Positions 45,319 through 54,502 of a DNA stretch of 64,000 bases are shown here, piece by piece. A program made the translations under genes and the position numbers. Source of the DNA: Sutcliffiella sp. FSL R7-0096 (GTDB taxonomy: Bacteria; Bacillota; Bacilli; Bacillales; Bacillaceae_I); the NCBI RefSeq assembly GCF_038595065.1, contig NZ_CP152003.1, positions 1,964,001 to 2,028,000 on the forward strand, written 5' to 3'. The stretch's first letter is position 1. Each line of letters starts with the position of its first letter. The notes beneath the pieces are model-generated. The model made no database searches. It had not been told where the DNA came from and saw nothing but the letters and a program-made list of their open reading frames with translations.

Positions 45319-45332
45319 TTAAAGCGCTTACC
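45319..45332. promoter_or_regulatory. Candidate cre (CcpA) site upstream of ylbP
   Basis: TTAAAGCGCTTACC matches the cre consensus TGWNANCGNTNWCA at all but two fixed positions. It lies 28 bases upstream of the ylbP start, in the region between ylbP and the carboxylase cassette. Confidence 0.4.
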
Positions 45333-45409
45333 ACTATACATATTAAGTAAAATGGTTTATTTTAATATTAATTATATAACAAAAAAACAAAAAATTCTGC
45401 AATAAATTT

Positions 45410-45423
45410 AGAAAGCGTTTGCA
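45410..45423. promoter_or_regulatory. Candidate cre (CcpA) site upstream of the acyl-CoA carboxylase cassette
   Basis: AGAAAGCGTTTGCA matches the cre consensus except at two positions and lies 86 bases before the biotin carboxylase start. Together with the site at 45319 it suggests carbon catabolite repression of this cassette. Confidence 0.5.
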
Positions 45424-45508
45424 AAAAAAGAAGGAATACAAGGAATTATGTAGAAATAGTAGTTTGTTAGAGATTTATTATGCAAGTTGTTTAGAAAGGG
45501 GAAACTCC

Positions 45509-46852
45509 ATGCAGAAAATACTGATTGCTAATCGAGGGGAAATTGCAGAACGGATCATACGAACATGTCAACGATTAGGCGTAGAAACGGTTGCTATATA
45601 TTCAGACGCTGATAAAGATATGCCATATGTTCAACAAGCTACTGTAGCAAGACATGTAGGGGAGGCCCCGCCTCAAAAATCCTACTTGAATGTAGAGCGA
45701 ATTTTAGAAATTGCCAAAGAGGAGAAAGTAAATGGCATCCACCCGGGATATGGTTTTCTTTCTGAGAATGGGGAATTCTCGGAAGCACTTCAAGAGGCCG
45801 GTTTAACCTTTATCGGACCATCTGTAGATGTTATCAAATTGATGGGGGATAAATTATCTTCCCGAAGAGCGATGATAAAAGCTGGTGTACCTGTAGTTCC
45901 TGGTTCAGAACATCCTGTTGAAACATTGGAGGAAGCATGTGCCCTTGCAGAAGAGATAGGGTTTCCTGTTATGTTGAAGGCCAGTGGTGGTGGCGGTGGA
46001 ATTGGCATGCATCTCTGTGAGAGCAGGAAGGATATTGAAAATACATTTGAACAAACCAAAAAGCGCGCAAAAGCATATTTCAAAAATGAAGATATGTTCG
46101 TTGAAAAATATGTGGGTAACGCCAAGCATATAGAAGTGCAGATCTTCGGGGATGCCCATGGGAATGTTGTACATATGTTTGAAAGAAACTGCTCTGTCCA
46201 GAGACGTAATCAAAAAGTGATCGAGGAAGCGCAAAGCCCTGCAATGAGTGAAGAAACGAGAAGGAAAATCTGTGAAGCTGCCGTTTTGGCTGCGAAAGAA
46301 GTGAAGTACAAGAATGCAGGAACAGTGGAATTCATCATGGATGAAGAAGAAAATTTCTACTTCCTTGAAATGAATACAAGACTGCAGGTTGAACATCCGA
46401 TAACAGAAAGCATCACTGGGCTTGATCTTGTCGAATGGCAGTTATTGGTTGCGAGTGGTAAAGATCTTCCGTTAAAACAGGATGAAATAACAAGCTCCGG
46501 TCATGCCATAGAATTTCGTCTATATGCGGAAGACCCAGTGAAATTCTTTCCTTCACCGGGACTGATTACAAAATGGCATCTACCTGTTGAAGAAGGGGTG
46601 CGGGTGGACAGCGGCTACGGCCCAGATTTAAAAGTCACACCATTCTATGACCCGATGATCGCAAAGATAGTAGTCTCAGGTGATACGAGGGAAGAAGCGA
46701 TAGAGAGAGCCTTAAATTATTTGAGGAATGCTTCTGTGGCAGGAATCAAAACGAACCTACCGTTTTTAATTCATGCTCTTGAAACCGAAGAATTTATTTC
46801 GGGGAATTATCATACAGGCTTCATACAAAACATGAAACCTATTACAATCTAA
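45509..46852 (+). CDS. Biotin carboxylase subunit of an acyl-CoA carboxylase (AccC/YngH-like)
   Basis: This 447-residue ATP-grasp enzyme carboxylates biotin on its partner carrier protein. It opens QKILIANRGEIAERI, has the glycine-rich ATP loop KASGGGGGIGM and the signature EMNTRLQVEHPITE. It is a paralogue of the AccC of fatty-acid synthesis; its neighbours (a 70-residue biotinyl protein and a PccB-type carboxyltransferase) point to propionyl-, methylcrotonyl- or a related acyl-CoA carboxylase. The start is the ATG after GAAAGGGG; the frame extends upstream without a site. Confidence 0.93.
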   Translation: MQKILIANRGEIAERIIRTCQRLGVETVAIYSDADKDMPYVQQATVARHVGEAPPQKSYLNVERILEIAKEEKVNGIHPGYGFLSENGEFSEALQEAGLTFIGPSVDVIKLMGDKLSSRRAMIKAGVPVVPGSEHPVETLEEACALAEEIGFPVMLKASGGGGGIGMHLCESRKDIENTFEQTKKRAKAYFKNEDMFVEKYVGNAKHIEVQIFGDAHGNVVHMFERNCSVQRRNQKVIEEAQSPAMSEETRRKICEAAVLAAKEVKYKNAGTVEFIMDEEENFYFLEMNTRLQVEHPITESITGLDLVEWQLLVASGKDLPLKQDEITSSGHAIEFRLYAEDPVKFFPSPGLITKWHLPVEEGVRVDSGYGPDLKVTPFYDPMIAKIVVSGDTREEAIERALNYLRNASVAGIKTNLPFLIHALETEEFISGNYHTGFIQNMKPITI

Positions 46853-46886
46853 CAATATTACAACAAGAAAACAGGAGGAAAAAATC

Positions 46887-47099
46887 ATGAAAAAAATTGA
46901 AGCGTCCATGGCAGGAACAGTTTGGAAGGTATTAGTGGAAGTGGGAGAAGAGGTAAAAGCTGGTCAGACAGTCATCATATTGGAATCCATGAAAATGGAA
47001 ATCCCAGTAGAAGTGATGGTGGGTGGCAAAGTCTCAGCTCTTCATACGGCAGAAGGCGAGTTTGTAAATGATGGAGATGTGCTGCTGGAACTGGAATAG
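46887..47099 (+). CDS. Biotinyl carrier protein (biotin/lipoyl attachment domain)
   Basis: This 70-residue protein is a bare biotinyl domain with the attachment site ESMKMEIPV (Lys36) between two symmetrical beta hairpins. It resembles the small B. subtilis protein YngHB (BLAP). It carries carboxybiotin between the two flanking enzyme subunits. GGAGG lies 8 bases before the ATG, 34 bases after the biotin carboxylase gene. Confidence 0.95.
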   Translation: MKKIEASMAGTVWKVLVEVGEEVKAGQTVIILESMKMEIPVEVMVGGKVSALHTAEGEFVNDGDVLLELE

Positions 47100-47135
47100 T
47101 CTTTTACAACGTTGAGAAGAAAGCGGGGGAATAAG

Positions 47136-48680
47136 ATGATTAAAACAACAAATGATCTTGATCAAGAATTTCAAGAAACGGTTGATACGATAAAACGTGG
47201 TGGCAGCGAGAAATATCATGAAAAATTAAAGGAACAGAACAAGCTGTTTGTACGTGATAGACTGGCATTATTATTTGATAATGGTCAGTACGAGGAGGAT
47301 GGTCTTTTTGCCAATAACAAGGCAAAGGGACTTCCGGCTGATGGTGTGGTTACTGCAATCGGAAAAATTAATGGCCAGAAAGTTTGCGTAATGGCTAATG
47401 ACTCTACTGTCAAGGCCGGTTCATGGGGAGCGAGAACCGTAGAAAAAATCATCCGCATCCAAGAAACAGCGGAAAAGCTAATGGTGCCAATCCTATACTT
47501 GGTTGATTCTGCTGGAGCAAGGATCACTGATCAGCTTGATATGTTCCCGAACCGACGTGGAGCTGGGAAAATATTTTACAATCAAGTAAAACTATCCGGG
47601 ATGGTTCCACAGGTATGTCTATTATTCGGTCCTTCTGCTGCAGGTGGTGCTTATATTCCTGCCTTCTGTGACATCGTCGTGATGGTGGATGGAAATGCAT
47701 CCATGTACTTAGGGTCCCCACGTATGGCGGAGAAGGTAATCGGTGAAAAGGTTACCCTTGAGGAAATGGGTGGAGCAAGAATGCACTGTTCAGTAAGTGG
47801 CTGTGGCGATGTTCTTGCTGCTACCGAAGAAGAGGCAATTCAGCATGCCCGCAAATATCTTGAGTACTTTCCGGGGAGCTATCAGGAGAAAACCAAAGTG
47901 GTGGACGCTATCAGCCCGAAAGAGGGAAGAACGCTTACTGATATCATCCCTGTAAACCAGAATGCGCCTTTTGATATGTATGAAGCAATCGATCAACTGA
48001 TTGATGCCAACAGTTTTTTTGAAATCAAAAAGCTTTTCGCACCTGAACTTATTACTGGCTTTGCACGAATGGACGGCAAGGTGGTAGGCATCATTGCTAA
48101 CCAGCCGAAAGTAAAAGGCGGAGTCCTGTTCGTCGATTCGGCCGATAAGGGAGCCAAATTCATTCAGCTGTGTGACGCTTATCATATACCATTACTTTTC
48201 CTTGCGGATGTTCCAGGGTTTATGATTGGCACAAAAGTGGAACGTGCCGGAATCATCCGTCATGGCGCCAAGCTCATTGCGGCGATGAGCTCTGCAACAG
48301 TGCCAAAGATCTCAGTATTGGTGAGGAAAGCATACGGTGCAGGTCTTTATGCCATGGCAGGCCCTGCGTTCGAACCAGATTGCTGTATTGCACTACCTAC
48401 TGCGCAAATAGCAGTTATGGGACCGGAAGCGGCAGTGAATGCGGTCTATTCGAATAAAATTAATGAGATTGAAGACCCAAAAGAACGCATTGCCTTTGTT
48501 CAAGAGAAACATCAGGAATACAAAGAACACATTGATATTTATAAGCTTGCTTCGGAAATGATTGTAGATGATATCGTTCCTGCTAAAGATTTGCGTGAAG
48601 TGCTAATCAGCCGTTTCCATTATTATTCAGGTAAGCAGATGACATTCAGTCACCGTAAGCATCCTGTGTATCCTGTATAA
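47136..48680 (+). CDS. Acyl-CoA carboxylase carboxyltransferase (beta) subunit
   Basis: This 514-residue crotonase-superfamily carboxyltransferase moves the carboxyl group from biotin to an acyl-CoA. Visible motifs are VDSAGARI, FGPSAAGGAYIPAF with the oxyanion-hole glycines, VDGNASMYLGSPRM, and in the C-terminal half DVPGFMIGTKVERAGIIRHGAK and RKAYGAGLYAMAG. Length fits the propionyl- or methylcrotonyl-CoA carboxylase class (YngE-like). The start is the ATG after GGGGG; the longer frame from 47112 is less likely. It is the last gene of the cassette. Confidence 0.94.
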   Translation: MIKTTNDLDQEFQETVDTIKRGGSEKYHEKLKEQNKLFVRDRLALLFDNGQYEEDGLFANNKAKGLPADGVVTAIGKINGQKVCVMANDSTVKAGSWGARTVEKIIRIQETAEKLMVPILYLVDSAGARITDQLDMFPNRRGAGKIFYNQVKLSGMVPQVCLLFGPSAAGGAYIPAFCDIVVMVDGNASMYLGSPRMAEKVIGEKVTLEEMGGARMHCSVSGCGDVLAATEEEAIQHARKYLEYFPGSYQEKTKVVDAISPKEGRTLTDIIPVNQNAPFDMYEAIDQLIDANSFFEIKKLFAPELITGFARMDGKVVGIIANQPKVKGGVLFVDSADKGAKFIQLCDAYHIPLLFLADVPGFMIGTKVERAGIIRHGAKLIAAMSSATVPKISVLVRKAYGAGLYAMAGPAFEPDCCIALPTAQIAVMGPEAAVNAVYSNKINEIEDPKERIAFVQEKHQEYKEHIDIYKLASEMIVDDIVPAKDLREVLISRFHYYSGKQMTFSHRKHPVYPV

Positions 48681-48686
48681 AAAATC

Positions 48687-48729
48687 AAAACTGCTCAGGT
48701 CTCGCCAAGGGATTCTGAGTAGTTTTTTA
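48687..48729 (+). terminator. Terminator of the acyl-CoA carboxylase cassette
   Basis: AAAACTGCTCAG and CTGAGTAGTTTT pair with one wobble around a 16-base loop, then a T run. Confidence 0.85.
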
Positions 48730-48734
48730 TTATA

Positions 48735-48916
48735 GGCTGTTTTCGTAAACTTTGATGCTATTTCGTAAATTCAATCATCCGTTATATTACTTACTGTCGT
48801 GCTCTTTGCCCGGTTTACTTAGAATACTACTTGCAATTTCTGGAGTATTAAAGCAGTAAAAAGTCAAAATGCCGACTTTTTACAAGTAAAAAGCAACAAT
48901 CTGTGAGAAAAGAGCT
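48735..48916. mobile_element. MITE-like element, copy 5 (182 bp)
   Basis: The ends GGCTGTTTTCGTAAAC and GTGAGAAAAGAGCT are slightly diverged family terminal repeats. It is flanked by TTATTATA and TTATTATT (7/8 match). The internal hairpin GTAAAAAGTC/GACTTTTTAC is intact. It sits between the carboxylase terminator and panE. Confidence 0.88.
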
Positions 48917-49020
48917 TTATTATTTGACACCATGCAGACTGTAAATTGCATAAACAGTAGTACAATCAAAACGAATTAATTGGTACAATAAGAAAAAATA
49001 GGTATAAAGAAGGGGTCCGT

Positions 49021-49923
49021 ATGAAAGTTGGGATTATCGGTGGAGGCGCAATCGGCCTCCTATATGCTTTCCAATTATCCAAAGCCTTTCCAGTCACTCT
49101 ATACATTAATAGGAAAGAGCAGTTGCAGCTGCTAGAAACTTACGGTATTTCCATATCTGAAGAAGTGGCGGAAAGGGAGATTAACTTCCGACTATGGAAC
49201 ACAAAAGTTCGACCAACTGAAGACGTTATTATGGTTGCAGTAAAACAATATGCCCTCCAAGTCATTCTTCCCACACTCGAAGAATGCACGAAGGAGCAAA
49301 CGGTCTTGTTTCTACAAAATGGGATGTCTCATTTAGAATTCCTAGGCAAAATAAACAATCCCTCTATTTTATTGGGAGTCGTGGAGCATGGTGTGAAAAA
49401 AAATAATGACCATCGTATCAATTGGACTGGCAAAGGTCGAACGAAAATAGCATGCTACGATAAACCGCTTCATTCATATCCGACAGAATTCATAGATCAT
49501 TGGGTAGAGCGCCTTGGCGACTGTTTTCCAGTAGAAATTTGCGATGACTATCACTCCATGATGACAGAGAAATTATTGGTAAATGCCGTCATCAATCCAC
49601 TCACCGCCATTTACCATGTCAGAAACGGGGCACTCTTGTCAAACCCTTACTATAAAAAAACCATGAAAATCTTGTATGAAGAGATTAGCTTTCTAATTGA
49701 GGAAGATTCAAGAGAAGAAATGTGGAAACATATATGCACCATATGTGAAAGAACGGCAGAAAACTGGTCTTCCATGGAGCGGGATATAACCGAAGGCAGA
49801 CAGACAGAAATAGAATCCATACTGGGATATATAAGAAAAATGGCAAATCGTAAAGGAAAATCGGTCCCTGTAACAGAATTTATTTATCAAGCTGTTAAAG
49901 GACTACAGATTCATCCAAAATAA
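49021..49923 (+). CDS. panE: 2-dehydropantoate 2-reductase (ketopantoate reductase)
   Basis: This 300-residue NADPH-dependent enzyme reduces ketopantoate to pantoate for pantothenate and coenzyme A synthesis. It starts with the Rossmann motif VGIIGGGAIGLLYA and has the ApbA/PanE C-terminal domain with KLLVNAVINPLTAIY containing the catalytic Lys region. It corresponds to B. subtilis YlbQ. AAGGGG precedes the ATG. The next gene starts about 27 bases after its stop. Confidence 0.93.
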   Translation: MKVGIIGGGAIGLLYAFQLSKAFPVTLYINRKEQLQLLETYGISISEEVAEREINFRLWNTKVRPTEDVIMVAVKQYALQVILPTLEECTKEQTVLFLQNGMSHLEFLGKINNPSILLGVVEHGVKKNNDHRINWTGKGRTKIACYDKPLHSYPTEFIDHWVERLGDCFPVEICDDYHSMMTEKLLVNAVINPLTAIYHVRNGALLSNPYYKKTMKILYEEISFLIEEDSREEMWKHICTICERTAENWSSMERDITEGRQTEIESILGYIRKMANRKGKSVPVTEFIYQAVKGLQIHPK

Positions 49924-49950
49924 TCAGGTATGCGAAAGAGGTAGATGAAA

Positions 49951-50340
49951 ATGACTGGATTTTTCGTTGGGACGCTCGCCACAATCGTGACCGTACCAAT
50001 TTTAGCACTGATCATGTTCTACATCATTGCGCGGTTCGTAACTAAAAATAATAAAAGATCTTTCCACGTTGCCATCGACACCTCCACCTTTTTCTTTATA
50101 TTAGCGGTGCACTTTCTCATCATCATCATTTGGGAGCAATCCCTCTTATGGGTGATATTAACAGTGCTACTGGCAATTGCCACCCTTATGGTTCTGTTGC
50201 ATTATAAAATGAAAGAAGAGATACATTTTTTTAAGGTGCTGAAAGGGTTTTGGCGATGTAATTTTCTGCTCTTTTCTTTCGCCTATTTTTGCCTGGCGGT
50301 CTTTGGTGTCCTTAAAAGAGTTTTTGAAACATTTGTGTAA
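49951..50340 (+). CDS. DUF3397 family membrane protein
   Basis: This 129-residue protein has four transmembrane segments (about residues 5-25, 42-60, 63-82 and 100-120). It matches the DUF3397 family usually found between panE and bshC in Bacillaceae. Function is unknown. The start is taken as the ATG 7 bases after GAGGTAG; an ATG two codons earlier is too close to that site. Confidence 0.75.
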   Translation: MTGFFVGTLATIVTVPILALIMFYIIARFVTKNNKRSFHVAIDTSTFFFILAVHFLIIIIWEQSLLWVILTVLLAIATLMVLLHYKMKEEIHFFKVLKGFWRCNFLLFSFAYFCLAVFGVLKRVFETFV

Positions 50341-50424
50341 GCAAGTTTTTTTGAATCAATGGAAATCAATGCTATACTCATGAAGATATATACATATATG
50401 AACGATTCAGAAAGGAAGTACTTT

Positions 50425-52053
50425 ATGAATGTAGTAGAATTAATGCTCCCTACTATCAATAAATTTTCATCCGCTTATTTACACCAAAAGGAAAGCATAC
50501 TCCCCTTTTTTACATATAATCCGTTTTCCCAGTCTTCGTTCACCGAAAGAAAGAAGAGATTGGAAGCTAGGAACTTCAGAAGGAAAGAGCTTGCGGATCA
50601 TCTGTTGGAATTTAATAAAAAATATGATGCGGACAGCCAAACTCTACATAATATTGAAAAATTGAAAGATAAGGAATCTCTCGTCGTAATCGGTGGGCAA
50701 CAGGCTGGTTTGTTGACCGGACCAGTCTACACTATTTCTAAAATAGTAAGTATTATCAAGCTTGCGCAAGAACAGGAATCGATATTGGGTGTCCCGGTTA
50801 TCCCGGTATTTTGGATTGCCGGAGAAGATCATGACTTTCAAGAAATAAACCATGTGAATTTCCCAAAAGGAAATAATATTGAAAAGCATGTTTTCCGTCT
50901 GAAGGAAGCCGGCAAAAAAATGGTGTCAGAACTTAAATATGACAAAGAAAATATGAAATTTTGGATGCTTGAAGTTATCAACTCATTAGGTGAGACGTCA
51001 TTTACAACAGATCTCAAAAATGCTCTGGAGCGGGATATTCAGTCATCATCCACCTTTGTGGATGCATTTGCTAACATGATTACCCATCTCTTCAAGGGAA
51101 CAGGGCTTGTGTTGGTGAATGCTTCTGATTCTTCCTTAAGACAATTGGAGACACCTTATCTTCAGAAGATCTTAATCAATCATGAACTGATCAGCAAGGG
51201 AATTCTTCAAACGCAAAAAGAACTGGAAGAGATGGAATTTTCAACGATGTTGGAAGTGGACAAAGAATCCATGAACCTTTTTTATCATCATGATGGGGAG
51301 CGCCAACTCCTATACTGGGATGAAAAGAAGCAGATGGCTTATTCAAAGGATACTCACCGCGAGTTCACGATGGAACAGTTAGAAAAACACTTGGAAGAAG
51401 AGCCTTGGAATTTCTCCAATAATGTAGTAACTAGACCATTGATGCAAGAGTTCCTTTTTCCTACCCTCGCCTTTATTGGTGGACCGGGGGAAATTAGTTA
51501 TTGGGCAGAGTTGGGCCGATGTTTCCATTCAGTCGAATTGGAAATGCCACCTGTTATTCCGAGGATTTCCTTGACTTTGTTAGAGCGGCATATCGAAAGC
51601 ACGATGGAAGAGCTTGGGGAACCAGTTCAGGAAGTATTGGAAAGTGGACTGGAAGAAAAGCGTAAAGCGTGGCTCTATAAGCAGGAACTGCAGTCACTTG
51701 AGGAGACCATGTCATCTTTTATGGAGCAGTATAAAGATGTACACGGGAAGTTCCGTGAAGTAGGGAACGAGACTATGCCTCATATGAAACCGGCATTTGA
51801 AAAGAATTGGAACCTTATTGATAAGCAGTTTACCTACATCCATCGATTAATAGAAAGATCTGCCTATGAGAAGCATGAAACGATAATGAAAAAATATGAA
51901 CGGGTCGAGCTTGCTTTGCTGCCAAAAGGCATGCCACAGGAAAGGATATGGAATATATGTTACTTCCTAAACAAATACGGGTTGGATTTCGTTCAACGCC
52001 TATGCGAGCTCCCATTAAAGCACAATGGAAAACATAAAGTAATAAAACTTTAA
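50425..52053 (+). CDS. bshC: Putative bacillithiol synthase BshC
   Basis: This 542-residue protein matches BshC (YllA), thought to add cysteine to glucosaminyl-malate as the last step of bacillithiol synthesis. Hallmarks are VVIGGQQAGLLTGPVYTISK, PVFWIAGEDHDFQEIN and, later, NVVTRPLMQEFLFPTLAFIGGPGEISYW. A coiled coil occupies about residues 420-470, as in the known structure. The start is the ATG after AAAGGAAG, giving a length close to the B. subtilis protein; the frame is open upstream to 50359. Confidence 0.96.
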   Translation: MNVVELMLPTINKFSSAYLHQKESILPFFTYNPFSQSSFTERKKRLEARNFRRKELADHLLEFNKKYDADSQTLHNIEKLKDKESLVVIGGQQAGLLTGPVYTISKIVSIIKLAQEQESILGVPVIPVFWIAGEDHDFQEINHVNFPKGNNIEKHVFRLKEAGKKMVSELKYDKENMKFWMLEVINSLGETSFTTDLKNALERDIQSSSTFVDAFANMITHLFKGTGLVLVNASDSSLRQLETPYLQKILINHELISKGILQTQKELEEMEFSTMLEVDKESMNLFYHHDGERQLLYWDEKKQMAYSKDTHREFTMEQLEKHLEEEPWNFSNNVVTRPLMQEFLFPTLAFIGGPGEISYWAELGRCFHSVELEMPPVIPRISLTLLERHIESTMEELGEPVQEVLESGLEEKRKAWLYKQELQSLEETMSSFMEQYKDVHGKFREVGNETMPHMKPAFEKNWNLIDKQFTYIHRLIERSAYEKHETIMKKYERVELALLPKGMPQERIWNICYFLNKYGLDFVQRLCELPLKHNGKHKVIKL

Positions 52054-52099
52054 AAATGAAGGACAAAAAGTAGTCTTAACTTTAAAAACATGTAACCAT

Positions 52100-52270
52100 G
52101 TTGATCCTGGTGAAAGACGCGCAGACACCTCGAAAATTCTAATGCGTTTTCTTCGTGCAATGTAACGCTGTCGTAGCCTTCCGTGTCCTTAGGGCCATGG
52201 GAGACCCGAAAACGTTAGGAGGTGGTCCCGGACCGCCGCGGTAAGCGAAGCGCCTGGAACGGAGATCAAC
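52100..52270 (+). repeat. Family R repeat, diverged long copy (171 bp)
   Basis: The ends are GTTGATCCTGG and GGAGATCAAC. The right part has GGAGACCCGAAAACG, TTAGGAGGTGG, GCGGTAAGCGAAGCGCC and TGGAACGG; the left part is diverged or carries an insertion (about 52140-52190). Confidence 0.65.
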
Positions 52271-52313
52271 TGTAAGTACAATTAGATATGAATGATGGGT
52301 AATCATTAGTTTG

Positions 52314-52344
52314 AAACAGTGGAAATTTTTCCACTGTTTTTTTT
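52314..52344 (+). terminator. Intrinsic terminator upstream of mraZ
   Basis: AAACAGTGGAAA and TTTCCACTGTTT pair around a short loop and run into T8. It isolates mraZ from the bshC side. Confidence 0.9.
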
Positions 52345-52610
52345 AATTCTTTTTCTGACATTGCGAAAACAAACCGGGGTCGTAAACATACAAACCATGA
52401 AGAAAGATAGCTAAATGTGTTTAAGCCTGGTCAAAAAAAGCCACGTTTGAACGAAATTCGTCCTTTTGTCAAAAAATGTTGTAAAAAGATGAAAAACGAA
52501 AAAAAAGTAGGCTTAAAGGATTTTCTTTTAGGGAAGAGAATAGTACAATAAAGTAAGTGGAGAGAAGTGGGGGATTGTGGGGGAAAGTAGAAGAAAGGTG
52601 GGAGAGCCAA
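52345..52610. other. Upstream region of mraZ and the dcw cluster
   Basis: No gene is seen in these 266 bases. TACAAT at 52544-52549 is a possible -10 box, with no good -35. G-rich runs (GTGGGGGATTGTGGGGGAAAG, about 52566-52585) lie in the mRNA leader just before mraZ. GTGG(G)-type repeats in this place are known MraZ binding sites in other bacteria, so autoregulation is plausible but inferred. Confidence 0.4.
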
Positions 52611-53042
52611 ATGTTCATGGGGGAATATAATCATACAATCGATACAAAAGGGCGTATGATTGTGCCTGCGAAATTCCGTGATCATTTAGGTGAAACCTTT
52701 GTTCTGACCAGAGGCCTCGATAAATGCCTATTTGGCTATCCTCTCTCTGAATGGAAAACAGTTGAAGAAAAACTGAAACAGCTACCACTTACTAAAAAGG
52801 ATGCCCGTGCATTTACACGATTTTTCTTTTCAGGGGCTTCAGAGTGTGAGTTGGATAAACAGGGCCGTGTGAATATCGCCACTCCGCTTGTCCAATATGC
52901 ACAACTTGAAAAGGAATGTGTCGTGATCGGAGTATCTAATAGAATAGAAATCTGGAGCAAGGATAACTGGAATACGTTTGTGGAGGATTCAGAAGACTCC
53001 TTCGCAGAAATTGCAGAAAACCTCGTGGATTTTGACTTATAA
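52611..53042 (+). CDS. mraZ: Transcriptional regulator MraZ
   Basis: This 143-residue protein has two AbrB-like SpoVT/MraZ halves, each with the DxKGR/DxxGR signature ([15 protein letters not shown] and [14 protein letters not shown]). It binds DNA upstream of its own dcw cluster and acts as a repressor in many bacteria. The start is the ATG after AAAGGTGGGAG, giving MFMGEYNH; the frame continues upstream without a site. It begins the division and cell-wall cluster. Confidence 0.96.
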   Translation: MFMGEYNHTIDTKGRMIVPAKFRDHLGETFVLTRGLDKCLFGYPLSEWKTVEEKLKQLPLTKKDARAFTRFFFSGASECELDKQGRVNIATPLVQYAQLEKECVVIGVSNRIEIWSKDNWNTFVEDSEDSFAEIAENLVDFDL

Positions 53043-53169
53043 AAGGGATTACATTACAACGAATACTAGGACAGCCTGGATAAAACAAAATGGTCGGTGA
53101 GAAAATACCGATAGAAAAGAATTTGCAGCACCTAAGAAAAACAGCTAAGAGCTAGAAAGGCGGTGGAAT

Positions 53170-54108
53170 ATGTTTCACCACGTTACCGTTTTATTAAACG
53201 AAGCAGTTGATGGCCTTCAGATCAAGGAAGATGGGACGTATGTGGATTGTACCCTTGGGGGAGCAGGACATAGTTCCGAAATTGTGAAACAGCTATCCGA
53301 CAATGGGAGATTAATTGCTTTTGACCAGGATGACCATGCCTTAGAACATGCAAAAAGTGTGTTACATAACTATCTGGACCGGGTCATTTTCATTAAGAGC
53401 AACTTCAAGCACTTGAAAGAGAAATTGTACGAGCAGGGAATTACAAAGGTCGATGGTGTATTGTTCGACCTTGGGGTATCCTCTCCACAACTGGATACTC
53501 CAGAAAGAGGGTTCAGTTATCACCACGAAGCACCACTTGACATGAGAATGGATACCGACAGTCCGCTTAGTGCCTATGATGTTGTCAATGAGTGGCCATA
53601 CGAAAAATTAGTTCGCATTTTCTTTCAATATGGAGAAGAAAAGTTTTCCAAGCAAATAGCGAGAAAAATTGAAGAATACCGTAAAACAAAGCCGATTGAG
53701 ACAACTCTGGAATTAGTGGAAATCATCAAAGACGGGATACCCGCTCCCGCAAGAAGAACAGGCGGACACCCGGCTAAACGGGTATTTCAAGCAATTCGTA
53801 TCGCGGTCAATGATGAATTGGGTGTTTTCGAAGATGCCATTCATCAGGCCATTGACGTCCTGAGGCCTGGAGGAAGGGTTTGTGTCATTACCTTCCATTC
53901 ACTTGAAGACAGAATGTGTAAAGTTGCCTTTAAGGAAAAAAGCCAATTGCCCCAGCTTCCACCTGGGCTTCCGGTCATACCAAAGGAATTTGAACCGACA
54001 CTAAAACTTATCACACGCAAACCGATAATACCTAGTGAGGAAGAACTAGAAGCCAACAATCGTGCAAGGTCGGCAAAGCTTAGAATCGCGGAAAAAGCGA
54101 AAGACTAA
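53170..54108 (+). CDS. rsmH: 16S rRNA (cytosine(1402)-N(4))-methyltransferase RsmH
   Basis: This 312-residue SAM-dependent enzyme (MraW) methylates C1402 in the ribosomal P site. SAM-binding blocks are [15 protein letters not shown] and [11 protein letters not shown], with [16 protein letters not shown] and [19 protein letters not shown] further on and [11 protein letters not shown] near the C-terminus. Length is typical. GGCGGTGG precedes the ATG. ftsL follows 34 bases later. Confidence 0.97.
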   Translation: MFHHVTVLLNEAVDGLQIKEDGTYVDCTLGGAGHSSEIVKQLSDNGRLIAFDQDDHALEHAKSVLHNYLDRVIFIKSNFKHLKEKLYEQGITKVDGVLFDLGVSSPQLDTPERGFSYHHEAPLDMRMDTDSPLSAYDVVNEWPYEKLVRIFFQYGEEKFSKQIARKIEEYRKTKPIETTLELVEIIKDGIPAPARRTGGHPAKRVFQAIRIAVNDELGVFEDAIHQAIDVLRPGGRVCVITFHSLEDRMCKVAFKEKSQLPQLPPGLPVIPKEFEPTLKLITRKPIIPSEEELEANNRARSAKLRIAEKAKD

Positions 54109-54142
54109 ATAAAAATAAAATGTAGACTAGGGGGAAAGGGAA

Positions 54143-54502
54143 ATGAGTAATTTAGCTCATAAAATTCAGCGGCAACATGAAGAGCGTAAACAGCAGACAC
54201 CAAAAAAGCAATTAGTTGTTAAAAAGCGTGCTAAAATCACGCTTGGGGAAAAAGTGCTTGGTTGCATGTTTATCGGAATGCTCGCTTTCGGTTCCATCCA
54301 TGTTGTATCAAATCATGTGAGTATTTACCATGTTAACAGTGAAATCCAATCGCTTGAAGGATCAGTAGAATCTCAATTAAAGAAAAACCGTGAGTTGGAG
54401 CTTCGTGTTGCAGAAGAAAGCAGCTATGAAGTCATCCTGGAAAAAGCAAAAAACCTAGGCCTTACATTAAACGAAAATAATGTGAAGAACATAGGGAACT
54501 AA
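54143..54502 (+). CDS. ftsL: Cell division protein FtsL
   Basis: This 119-residue bitopic protein has a basic cytoplasmic N-terminus (residues 1-38), one transmembrane helix (about 40-60) and an extracellular leucine-zipper-like coiled coil (about 65-105). It forms the divisome subcomplex with DivIC and DivIB and acts with PbpB. The ATG follows GGGGGAAAGGG. Its stop overlaps the pbpB start (TAATG). Confidence 0.92.
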   Translation: MSNLAHKIQRQHEERKQQTPKKQLVVKKRAKITLGEKVLGCMFIGMLAFGSIHVVSNHVSIYHVNSEIQSLEGSVESQLKKNRELELRVAEESSYEVILEKAKNLGLTLNENNVKNIGN

